In this document: positions 1 through 5,756 of the stretch, piece after piece
Layout of the letters: each line of letters opens with the position of its first letter
Position numbering within the stretch: position 1 is the first letter of the stretch
DNA from: JAWLBW01 sp041687475
GTDB taxonomy: Bacteria; J088; JAWLBW01
Length of the DNA: 9,390 nucleotides
Direction: 5' to 3'
NCBI GenBank assembly: GCA_041687475.1
Contig: JAWLBW010000182.1
Span: 1-9,390, forward strand
Notes under the pieces: generated by a model
The model's database searches: none
What the model was told of the DNA's origin: nothing
What the model saw: only the letters and a program-made list of their open reading frames with translations
Translations under genes and position numbers: made by a program

Positions 1-320
1 GCCGCTTCGAGAACGGGGGGCACGATGGCTTCGAACACCCGGGCATTGCGGTCGAGCAACTGCAGGCGCGTTTCGCCCGGCCGCTGGGCGACGCCGGCAG
101 CGAGAACGACCACGGCGGCGTCTTCGAGGGCTTTGTAGTCGCCGGCCTTGACCCGAACCGGATGCGAAAAGGGTGTTGCGTGCAGCAGGTCATGGGCGTG
201 CGCGTCGGCCAGACGGCGGTCGAGATCGACGAGCACCAGGTCGCTGGCCACGCCGTGCAGCACCATGGCGTATGCCGCGGCAGAGCCGACCAGACCGCAT
301 CCCACAATACCGACCTTCAT
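1..320 (-). CDS. ldh: L-lactate dehydrogenase, N-terminal part (cut by window edge)
   Basis: NAD-dependent L-lactate dehydrogenase, interconverting pyruvate and L-lactate in the cytosol. Only the first 106 codons lie in the window. The translation opens MKVGIVGCGLVGSAAAY, a Rossmann GxGxxG loop (residues 7-12), with Asp32 at the end of the second strand as expected for NAD over NADP. The active-site loop reads AGVAQRPGETRLQLLDRN (75-92). Gln79 sits at the classical position 102 and Arg85 at position 109. Gln at 102 marks lactate dehydrogenase; malate dehydrogenases carry Arg there. The start ATG (318-320) has AAGAGGT about 7 nt upstream. It begins 20 nt after the ppsA stop on the same strand, so the two are probably cotranscribed. 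The catalytic His and the C-terminal half are outside the window, so intactness cannot be judged. A malate dehydrogenase of the LDH-like group is the main alternative, disfavoured by the Gln. Confidence 0.9.
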   Translation of the reverse strand, partial: MKVGIVGCGLVGSAAAYAMVLHGVASDLVLVDLDRRLADAHAHDLLHATPFSHPVRVKAGDYKALEDAAVVVLAAGVAQRPGETRLQLLDRNARVFEAIVPPVLEA

Positions 321-340
321 GCCCGACCTCTTGCACCCGC

Positions 341-2803
341 TCACGGCGGCGGATTAAAGGGAATCTCGCGTTCGGCTTCACGTTCTTCGCGGGCCTCTTC
401 GGCCGAGCGGGCAGAGAGTTTCTGTTCGAGGGCGTGAACCCGCCGCATGGTGGGCACCACTGCATCGGGGTTGAGGCTGAGCGAGTCAATGCCCCTTTCA
501 ACCAGAAAGGCAGCGAATTCGGGGTAGTCGGAAGGGGCCTGCCCGCAGATGCCGACCTTACGTCCCGCGCGATGCGCCCGTTCAATCAGCATGGCGCACG
601 AGTCTTTCACGGCCTGGTTGCGCTCGTCGAACACACCGGCTACCCGCGCCGAATCGCGATCGACGCCCAGGGTAAGCTGGGTCAGGTCGTTCGAACCGAT
701 GGAGAATCCGTCGAAAAGCTTGGCGAACTGCTCGGCCAACAGTATGTTCGAGGGAATTTCGGCCATGACGTATACCTCGAGCTCGTTCTCGCCCCGTACG
801 AGACCGCCCTCGCGCATGACCTCGAGTACCCGCCGCCCCTCTTCGGGCGTACGGCAGAAGGGTATCATGACCTTCAGGTTGCGCAGGCCGAAGTGCTCGC
901 GTACCCGGCGCACCGCCGCCACTTCGAGCAGGAAGCCTTCCTTATATTCCGCATCGTAATAGCGGCTGGCGCCGCGCCACCCGAGCATCGGGTTCTCTTC
1001 GTGCGGCTCGAAGGGCTTTCCCCCCAGAAGCCCGGCATATTCGTTGGTCTTGAAGTCGGAAAAGCGCAGGATGACCGGTCGCGGGTAAAAGGCCGCCGCA
1101 AGCAGCCCGATGCCCTGCGAGAGGCGGTCGACAAAGTACTCTTCTTTCTTGTCGTACCCCCGAGTAAGCGCCTCGACCTCGCGGCGCGTGGCCGAGTCAA
1201 GGCTCTCAAAACGCGTCAACGCCAGCGGATGCACGCGCACCCAGCCGGCGAAGATGAACTCCATGCGGGCGAGGCCCACCCCGTCACAGGGAAACTTCGA
1301 CAGGTGCAGCGCCCGCTCGGGATCGCCCACATTCATCATGATGGCCGTTTCGGGACGTTCGACCGTGCTGGTGTCGATTTCCTCGACATCGAACGGAATT
1401 TCGCCCCGGTAGACGAAGCCGGTCGCGCCCTCGGCGCACGAAACGGTAACCGTCTCGCCCTCACTCACGGCCGTCATGGCCTTTTCGGCGCCCACGATGG
1501 CGGGTATGCCCAGCTCGCGCGAGACGATGGCCGCGTGTGACGTGCGTCCGCCCCCGGCGGTAACGATGGCGGCGGCGGTCTTCATGATGGGTTCCCAATC
1601 GGGGTCGGTAGTCTCGGTAATCAGCACCTCGCCGGCCTGGAAACGGCCCATGCCCGAGGGGTCGGAAATGACGCGCGCCTTACCTGTCGCGATGCTTTCG
1701 CCCACCGCGGCGCCGGTGACGAGCACTTCGCCGCTCGCCTTCAGGTGATACTCGCGAATGCGTGGCGCGGTACGGCGACTGTGCACGGTCTCGGGGCGGG
1801 CCTGCAGAATGAAAACCTCGCCCGTCACGCCGTCGCGTCCCCACTCGATGTCCATCGGCACCGGGTGCCCGCGACGTTTCGAATAATGCTTTTCGATGGC
1901 CAGCGACCAGCGGGCGAGCGTGAGCACGTCTTCGTCGCCCAGCGAATAGCGGGCCCGGTCAGCCTCGGCCACCGGCACGTTTTTGGTCAACCTGTGACCC
2001 TGCTCGTCGTAGACCATGCGCATTTCCTTGCTGCCGCAGCGTCGCAGAACGATAGGCGAAAAGCCCTGGTCAAGGGTGTCCTTGTGCACGTAGTACATGT
2101 CGGGCACCACCCTGCCCTGCACCACGTTCTCGCCCAGCCCCCAGGCCGACGTCACCATGATGATGCCCGGGTGGCCGCTCTCGGTGTCGAGGGTGAAAAT
2201 GACGCCCGAGCTGCCCTTGTCGGCCCGCACCATCTTCTGCACGCCCACCGACAATGCTACGTCGAAATGGCCGAAGCCGAGATTCTCGCGGTAGTGAATG
2301 GCCCGGGGGGTAAAGAGACTGGCAAAGGCAGCCTTCACCGACTCGATGAGGTGCCCCTCGCCGCGTACGTTCAGAAAAGTTTCCTGCTGACCGGCAAAGC
2401 TCGCCTCGGGCAGGTCTTCGGCGGTGGCCGACGAACGAACGGCCACGTCGGCCTGCTTGACGTGATAATTCTTCGACAGCCGGCGGTAGGCTTCGCCGAG
2501 TTCGGCGACCAGGTCTTCGGGCATGGCGGCGGCAACCATGCGCTCGCGAATGCGGCCGCTCGCTTCAACCAGCGTCTCGACCTGGTTGCGGTCGATACCC
2601 TCCAGCTCTTCGGCAATGTAGCTTTCGAGCCCCGACTCCGACAGGAAATGCCGATACCCCTCGGCCGTTACGGCAAAGCCGTCGGGAATGCGTATGCCGT
2701 GGGGGGCGAGTTCGCGAATCATTTCCCCCAGCGACGCGTTTTTCCCGCCGACGCTGCCGACATCGTCGATGCCGACTTCGGCAAACCAGCGTACCCATTG
2801 CAT
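341..2803 (-). CDS. ppsA: Phosphoenolpyruvate synthase (pyruvate, water dikinase)
   Basis: Converts pyruvate, ATP and water to PEP, AMP and phosphate, the entry to gluconeogenesis from pyruvate or lactate. The 820-residue protein has the family's three parts in order. The ATP-grasp-like PPDK N-terminal domain (about 1-340) includes GGKNASLGEM at 19-28. The swivelling phosphohistidine domain (about 355-470) has GGGRTSHAAIVSRELGIPA, with His423 the expected phosphoryl carrier. The C-terminal PEP/pyruvate barrel (about 485-795) has NVGDPERA, GSNDLTQLTLGVDRDS (703-718) and the catalytic-cysteine motif GICGQAPSD with Cys753. E. coli PpsA is 792 residues; the extra length here is mostly a charged tail (about 793-820) ending PFNPPP. 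The start ATG is supported by GGGAGGT 7 nt upstream. The gene is intact, divergent from marR, and precedes ldh. Pyruvate phosphate dikinase is less likely: it is longer and has different domain spacing. Confidence 0.96.
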   Translation of the reverse strand: MQWVRWFAEVGIDDVGSVGGKNASLGEMIRELAPHGIRIPDGFAVTAEGYRHFLSESGLESYIAEELEGIDRNQVETLVEASGRIRERMVAAAMPEDLVAELGEAYRRLSKNYHVKQADVAVRSSATAEDLPEASFAGQQETFLNVRGEGHLIESVKAAFASLFTPRAIHYRENLGFGHFDVALSVGVQKMVRADKGSSGVIFTLDTESGHPGIIMVTSAWGLGENVVQGRVVPDMYYVHKDTLDQGFSPIVLRRCGSKEMRMVYDEQGHRLTKNVPVAEADRARYSLGDEDVLTLARWSLAIEKHYSKRRGHPVPMDIEWGRDGVTGEVFILQARPETVHSRRTAPRIREYHLKASGEVLVTGAAVGESIATGKARVISDPSGMGRFQAGEVLITETTDPDWEPIMKTAAAIVTAGGGRTSHAAIVSRELGIPAIVGAEKAMTAVSEGETVTVSCAEGATGFVYRGEIPFDVEEIDTSTVERPETAIMMNVGDPERALHLSKFPCDGVGLARMEFIFAGWVRVHPLALTRFESLDSATRREVEALTRGYDKKEEYFVDRLSQGIGLLAAAFYPRPVILRFSDFKTNEYAGLLGGKPFEPHEENPMLGWRGASRYYDAEYKEGFLLEVAAVRRVREHFGLRNLKVMIPFCRTPEEGRRVLEVMREGGLVRGENELEVYVMAEIPSNILLAEQFAKLFDGFSIGSNDLTQLTLGVDRDSARVAGVFDERNQAVKDSCAMLIERAHRAGRKVGICGQAPSDYPEFAAFLVERGIDSLSLNPDAVVPTMRRVHALEQKLSARSAEEAREEREAEREIPFNPPP

Positions 2804-2810
2804 CAGTCGT

Positions 2811-2817
2811 ACCTCCC
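2811..2817 (-). promoter_or_regulatory. Strong Shine-Dalgarno of ppsA
   Basis: On the minus strand GGGAGGT lies 7 nt before the ppsA ATG (2801-2803). It is close to the ideal anti-16S complement and fixes the start. It contrasts with the weak or absent sites before the marR, exporter and barrel genes. Confidence 0.8.
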
Positions 2818-2892
2818 TCTACCCACCTTACGACGGCAACCCCACGCCCATCGACGGCACGGGCTCGGTACCCGAGGGAAATACGGATGGCT

Positions 2893-3006
2893 AACCCGGA
2901 ACGGGGAACAAATGGGAAACGCGGAACGCGGAACGCAGAACGCGGAACGCGAAACGCGGAACCAACTCAAACGCGGGAACGCGGAACTCGGAGCGCGGAA
3001 AAGGAA
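2893..3006. repeat. Degenerate 7-bp tandem repeat (ACGCGGA family)
   Basis: The core at 2919-2960 is six consecutive heptamers: ACGCGGA, ACGCGGA, ACGCAGA, ACGCGGA, ACGCGAA, ACGCGGA. Looser copies flank it on both sides (GGAACGGGGAAC at about 2898-2909; ACGCGGGAACGCGGAAC at about 2971-2987). The period of 7 is not a codon multiple, and the repeat lies in the divergent ppsA/marR spacer. Short open frames across it read as monotonous RSAFRV- or NAERGT-like peptides and are not credible genes. A related run occurs at 6815-6840. Function unknown. Confidence 0.85.
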
Positions 3007-3040
3007 ACAAGAACAACGCAATAACAGTCCCCGTTTGGGA

Positions 3041-3064
3041 GCTGCGATCTGCGATCTGGGATCG
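3041..3064. repeat. 7-bp tandem repeat, second family (TGCGATC)
   Basis: Three heptamers TGCGATC TGCGATC TGGGATC occupy 3043-3063. The same words recur as TGGGATCTGCGATCT at 6878-6892, again a few dozen bases from an ACGCGGA-type run. The pair of repeat families therefore seems to travel together as one dispersed spacer element. Confidence 0.75.
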
Positions 3065-3079
3065 TTCCCCGTTAGTTTC

Positions 3080-3104
3080 ATTCTGCAACTATTTCAGGCA
3101 GAAT
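3080..3104. promoter_or_regulatory. Candidate MarR operator (7-bp inverted repeat)
   Basis: A perfect inverted repeat, ATTCTGC-N11-GCAGAAT, ends 6 nt before the marR start codon and abuts an AT tract (TATATAT, 3104-3110). Arms about 18 bp apart centre to centre and a position overlapping the promoter/start are typical of MarR-family autoregulatory sites. That it is the operator is inference; no second copy was found in the window. Confidence 0.45.
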
Positions 3105-3110
3105 ATATAT

Positions 3111-3527
3111 GTGGAAATCGAACGCAGCCTGTTCTGGCAACTATCGCTGGCCCGCAAGCATTTACTCAACAGCCTCGAGAAGGACCTGGACCCGACCGGG
3201 CTGAACGTGCCGCAATTCGTCATTCTGCGCATTACCGCGCGCGAGGGCGTGACCTCGCCGGGCACGCTGGCAGATCGCCTGCGGCTCGAGCGTCCGGCCG
3301 TATCGCGTTTCCTGCGTTCGCTGAAGGAGCAAGGCTACCTGCGCTCGCGTCGCTCGAAAATCGACGCCCGCCATGACGAGCTGCGGCTCACGGCGGCCGG
3401 CGAGCGTAAGCTGGCCGAGGTCGAACAGCATTACGCCGCGTTCGACCACCGCCTTGCCGAGCATTTCACCCCGGCCGAACTCGACACCCTTCTCGACCTG
3501 ATCGGCCGGCTGGCAAACCGGCTGTGA
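3111..3527 (+). CDS. MarR-family transcriptional regulator
   Basis: A 138-residue DNA-binding repressor of the MarR family, which usually act as dimers released by small phenolic or lipophilic ligands or by oxidation. The winged helix-turn-helix is clear. The helical N-terminus (1-45) dimerises with the C-terminus. The HTH spans about 51-72 (GTLADRLRLERPAVSRFLRS). The wing spans about 79-97, with the DARHDELRLTAAG version of the family's D-x-R signature. A C-terminal dimer helix follows (about 98-138). The start is GTG at 3111; an ATG at 3109 is in another frame. No good Shine-Dalgarno is present (only AGG about 12 nt upstream), and the AT tract touching the start could mean a very short leader. 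It is followed by a DHA2 drug exporter on the same strand, so it most likely controls that pump and itself. The inducer cannot be predicted. Confidence 0.92.
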   Translation: MEIERSLFWQLSLARKHLLNSLEKDLDPTGLNVPQFVILRITAREGVTSPGTLADRLRLERPAVSRFLRSLKEQGYLRSRRSKIDARHDELRLTAAGERKLAEVEQHYAAFDHRLAEHFTPAELDTLLDLIGRLANRL

Positions 3528-3531
3528 GCTC

Positions 3532-3567
3532 ATGACACCCTCGTTTCACCATCGCCTGCGTTTATGA
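3532..3567 (+). CDS. Possible 11-codon leader ORF between marR and the exporter
   Basis: ATG at 3532, 4 nt after the marR stop, opens an 11-residue frame (MTPSFHHRLRL). Its TGA overlaps the exporter ATG as ATGA. The exporter has no Shine-Dalgarno of its own, so translational coupling through this mini-ORF is conceivable. The ORF itself also lacks a convincing ribosome binding site, and a frame this short can arise by chance. Confidence 0.3.
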   Translation: MTPSFHHRLRL

Positions 3568-5093
3568 CCGACTCCGTCGCCCCCACCCATGGCCCCCGCT
3601 ACAAATGGGCGGTCATGACCATCGTCATCATCGGCACCTTCATGGCGATTCTCGACTCGTCAATCGTGAACGTGGCGCTGCCGCACATCATGACGGCTTT
3701 CGGTTCGAGCCTTGACGAAGCCAAGTGGATCGTGTCGGGGTACATGCTTGCCTACGCCGTACTCATTCCCCTTGCGGGCTACGCGCGCGACGTCGTGGGC
3801 GGCAAGATTACCTACATGACGGCACTGGCCGTCTTCACCCTTGCCTCGGCCCTCTGTTCCTTTGCGTGGAGCAATGAAAGCCTGGTCTTCTTTCGCGTGC
3901 TGCAAGCCATCGGCGGCGGCGCCATCATGCCCACCGGCCTGATGCTGATTACCGAGGCCTTCGAACCGCATGAGCGTGGGTCGGCCATCGGACTCTGGGG
4001 GGTGGGCATTACCATCGCTCCCGCACTGGGGCCGACACTGGGCGGCATTCTGGTCGACACCCTCGGCTGGCGCTCCATCTTTTACCTGAACATACCCATC
4101 GGCATTTTCGGGGTGCTGCTTGCACAACGGCTGCTCATCTCATCGCCCTTTCAGAAGCGGAGCTTCGACTTCGCCGGCTACATAGCGCTTTCCGTCTTCA
4201 TTATCGGCGCCCTGTGGGGCATTTCCGAAGGACACAGCCTGGGGTGGAACTCGCTGCCCGTCATGGCCTCGCTCGGGCTTTCGGCCCTTGCCTTCGCGCT
4301 GTTTCTAGCCATCGAAACGCGCATCGGCCACCCGATCATCTGGCTGCGTATCTTTCGCATTCGCAATTTCACCATCGCCGCGTTGATTTCGGTTCTTCGC
4401 GCCCTGGCCCTTTTCGGCACCGTGTTTCTTCTGCCGGTCTTCATGCAGAACGTCATGGGCTACACGGCCACGCAAACGGGTATGGGCCTCATGCCCGGCG
4501 CGGTGGCCATCGGTCTGTTCATGCCCATTGCCGGCCGTATCAGCGACCGCTATGGTCCGCGGGGCTCGTCGGTTTTCGGCGTCGCCGTCACGGCGATTTC
4601 GCTGTACATGTTCAGCCTTCTCGAAGCCGACACCCCCTACATGTTCATGTTCTGGGCCCTGGTGATTCGCGGCGTGGGGCTGGCCTTCATCATGGGCCCG
4701 GTTACCTCGGCGGCCATGAATGCGGTTGCCCCCACGCTCATCGGCATGTCGTCGGGGGTCTTGAATCTCTTTCAGCAGGTGGGGGGCGCAGCCGGCATCG
4801 CCCTGCTCGAACTGTACGTACAGGTACGGGCCGTGGCGGTGGGACGCACCCTTTCCACAGGGCTTGATGCCGAGCGTTTGCTGACCCAGCTCGAAGCGAT
4901 GGGCATCGTATCGGGCGAAGGGCGCATTCCCCCCAATGTCGAAGTGACCGATCTGGCCCGGCAGGCCGCGGCTACCGCCTTCGGCGACGTCTTTCTGCTG
5001 TCGGCCATCGTCATGGCCCTGGGGCTGATTCCCGCGCTGCTGATGGATAACCGGCGAACGACGAAAGCCGAGACGATTGCCGTTATCGAGTAG
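3564..5093 (+). CDS. MFS multidrug exporter, DHA2 family (EmrB/QacA type, 14 helices)
   Basis: Inner-membrane proton-coupled exporter of the DHA2 drug:H+ antiporter family, 509 residues, the usual size for 14-helix members. Helix 1 (about 15-38) contains the diagnostic motif LDSSIVNVALPHI (30-42), with Asp31. A diverged motif A follows helix 2 (GYARDVVGGK, 72-81). RVLQAIGGGAIMPTG (111-125) matches motif B. GVGITIAPALGPTLGGIL (146-163) is the antiporter motif C of drug exporters. A second motif A-like loop, GRISDRYGPR, lies at 324-333. The long soluble loop near 425-465 before the last helix is typical of EmrB. No membrane-fusion partner (EmrA) is next to it, so it may work alone or with a distant partner. 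It starts 36 nt after the MarR gene, which probably regulates it. No Shine-Dalgarno is visible; Met18 (3615) is an unlikely alternative because it would trim the start of helix 1. Substrate unknown. Confidence 0.93.
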   Translation: MTDSVAPTHGPRYKWAVMTIVIIGTFMAILDSSIVNVALPHIMTAFGSSLDEAKWIVSGYMLAYAVLIPLAGYARDVVGGKITYMTALAVFTLASALCSFAWSNESLVFFRVLQAIGGGAIMPTGLMLITEAFEPHERGSAIGLWGVGITIAPALGPTLGGILVDTLGWRSIFYLNIPIGIFGVLLAQRLLISSPFQKRSFDFAGYIALSVFIIGALWGISEGHSLGWNSLPVMASLGLSALAFALFLAIETRIGHPIIWLRIFRIRNFTIAALISVLRALALFGTVFLLPVFMQNVMGYTATQTGMGLMPGAVAIGLFMPIAGRISDRYGPRGSSVFGVAVTAISLYMFSLLEADTPYMFMFWALVIRGVGLAFIMGPVTSAAMNAVAPTLIGMSSGVLNLFQQVGGAAGIALLELYVQVRAVAVGRTLSTGLDAERLLTQLEAMGIVSGEGRIPPNVEVTDLARQAAATAFGDVFLLSAIVMALGLIPALLMDNRRTTKAETIAVIE

Positions 5094-5121
5094 CGCTGGG
5101 GGGGGCGGTGTCTACGTTGAA

Positions 5122-5153
5122 GGGGAGAGGGGGCGATGGGGAGAGGGGGCGAC
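5122..5153 (+). repeat. 16-bp direct repeat with G-quadruplex pattern
   Basis: Two adjacent 16-mers, GGGGAGAGGGGGCGAT and GGGGAGAGGGGGCGAC, give the pattern G4-AGA-G5-CGAT-G4-AGA-G5 (5122-5149). This meets the usual definition of an intramolecular G-quadruplex. It follows a G8 run (5098-5105) just after the exporter stop, on its sense strand. No intrinsic terminator is visible here. A role in 3' end formation is only an inference. Confidence 0.75.
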
Positions 5154-5166
5154 GGTCAGCCCGACT

Positions 5167-5240
5167 GACCGACGGACTCTCTGACCGACGGACTCTCTGA
5201 CCGACGGACTCTCTGACCGACAGACAGGCTGACTGACTGC
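5167..5240. repeat. 16-bp tandem repeat array
   Basis: Three perfect copies of GACCGACGGACTCTCT (5167-5182, 5183-5198, 5199-5214) are followed by a diverged fourth, GACCGACAGACAGGCT (5215-5230), and a fragment, GACTGACTGC (5231-5240). The array starts 14 nt after the G-rich 16-bp pair, with the same period but a different sequence. It sits between two convergent genes, stopping 16 nt from the response-regulator stop codon. There are no spacers, so it is not a CRISPR. Confidence 0.9.
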
Positions 5241-5256
5241 AACCGGGGCTTGCGGC

Positions 5257-5628
5257 TCAGTGCGCCCCGGCCTGCTGGAGAACTTCGGTCACGTTGTGAA
5301 GGGAAAAGGGCTTGCGAAGCAGACCGAAAACACCCAGCCGCTGGGCCGTGTCGTCGGTATCGGCATGGGCCGACATGAGAATGACCCGCACCTCGTCGCG
5401 CCACCCCCGGCGCTCGATTTCCTGCACCACCCACTCGCCGCCTTCGCCCGGTAGCACCAGGTCGAGCAGCACCACGGCCGGTCGCTGCCCCTCGAGAACG
5501 GCCAGCGCCTCGTCGGCCGAACCGGCCTGAAGGGGGTCGATGTTCAGAAACAGGCGACAGATCTCGGCGATCGACTCACGAATGGCCGGATCGTCTTCAA
5601 TAATGATGGTTTTTCCGAACGCATCCAC
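5257..5628 (-). CDS. Receiver-only (CheY-like) response regulator
   Basis: A single phosphoacceptor domain with no output domain, which would pass a signal from a histidine kinase by protein contact. With the GTG start at 5628 the protein is 123 residues, and counting uses that start. The acidic pair is in TIIIEDDP (Glu11, Asp12, Asp13). The phosphoacceptor is Asp56 in VVLLDLVLPG. The switch Ser86 is in LMSAHAD, and the conserved Lys106 is in LRKPFS. The frame opens further upstream (GTG at 5682). The 5628 start is preferred because GGAGA sits 8 nt before it and because receivers normally begin a few residues before the first strand. Neither neighbour is a kinase, so the partner is unknown. 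It is divergent from the ygfZ-like gene, sharing a 126-nt spacer, and convergent with the exporter across the repeat arrays. Confidence 0.9.
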   Translation of the reverse strand: MDAFGKTIIIEDDPAIRESIAEICRLFLNIDPLQAGSADEALAVLEGQRPAVVLLDLVLPGEGGEWVVQEIERRGWRDEVRVILMSAHADTDDTAQRLGVFGLLRKPFSLHNVTEVLQQAGAH

Positions 5629-5636
5629 CCGCAGAG

Positions 5637-5641
5637 TCTCC
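5637..5641 (-). promoter_or_regulatory. Shine-Dalgarno deciding the receiver start
   Basis: GGAGA on the minus strand lies 8 nt before GTG 5628. It favours this start over the more distal GTG at 5682, which would add 18 residues unlike any receiver N-terminus. Confidence 0.6.
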
Positions 5642-5727
5642 AGATGCACAACGGAGCACACACGTACACCTCGATCGGGCACGTGCGACCGTTTCGCATG
5701 ATAACATGTGTTCTTCTGCTACGCTTC

Positions 5728-5756
5728 ATTATAAGGCAACCGGGGCCGTCTTTCAT
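5728..5756 (-). promoter_or_regulatory. Candidate sigma-70 promoter of the response regulator
   Basis: On the minus strand a perfect -10, TATAAT (5728-5733), is preceded at 17 bp by ATGAAA (5751-5756), a 4-of-6 match to TTGACA that overlaps the ygfZ-like start codon. The leader to GTG 5628 would be about 95 nt. On the plus strand the same AT patch reads TATAAG (5730-5735) and could be the -10 of the divergent gene, although no -35 is evident there. Confidence 0.4.

Noticed and set aside
173..1540. 455-codon open frame on the plus strand opposite ppsA
   Set aside because: It lies antisense to unmistakable PEP synthase sequence, has no recognisable domain, and has the composition expected of a GC-rich shadow frame.
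2803..3088. Minus-strand frames of 65-92 codons over the heptamer repeats
   Set aside because: The peptides are monotonous repeats (RSAFRV-like) produced by the 7-bp array in successive frames, with no start signal.
1745..3376. 543-codon plus-strand frame running from opposite ppsA through the repeats into marR
   Set aside because: It crosses the heptamer repeats and overlaps the MarR gene in another frame. No domain or ribosome site is seen, so it is a long shadow.
4214..4867. 217-codon plus-strand frame inside the exporter gene
   Set aside because: A +1 shadow of the exporter, rich in His/Arg/Gly, with no start signal.
5167..5240. CRISPR array
   Set aside because: The 16-bp units are directly adjacent with no unique spacers, and no cas genes are present.
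5156..5434. 92-codon minus-strand frame through the 16-bp array into the receiver gene
   Set aside because: It overlaps the receiver in another frame, and its C-terminus is translated repeat.
5644..5754. Upstream extension of the ygfZ-like gene to ATG 5644
   Set aside because: The added 37 residues resemble no family N-terminus, have no ribosome site and overlap the likely divergent promoter.
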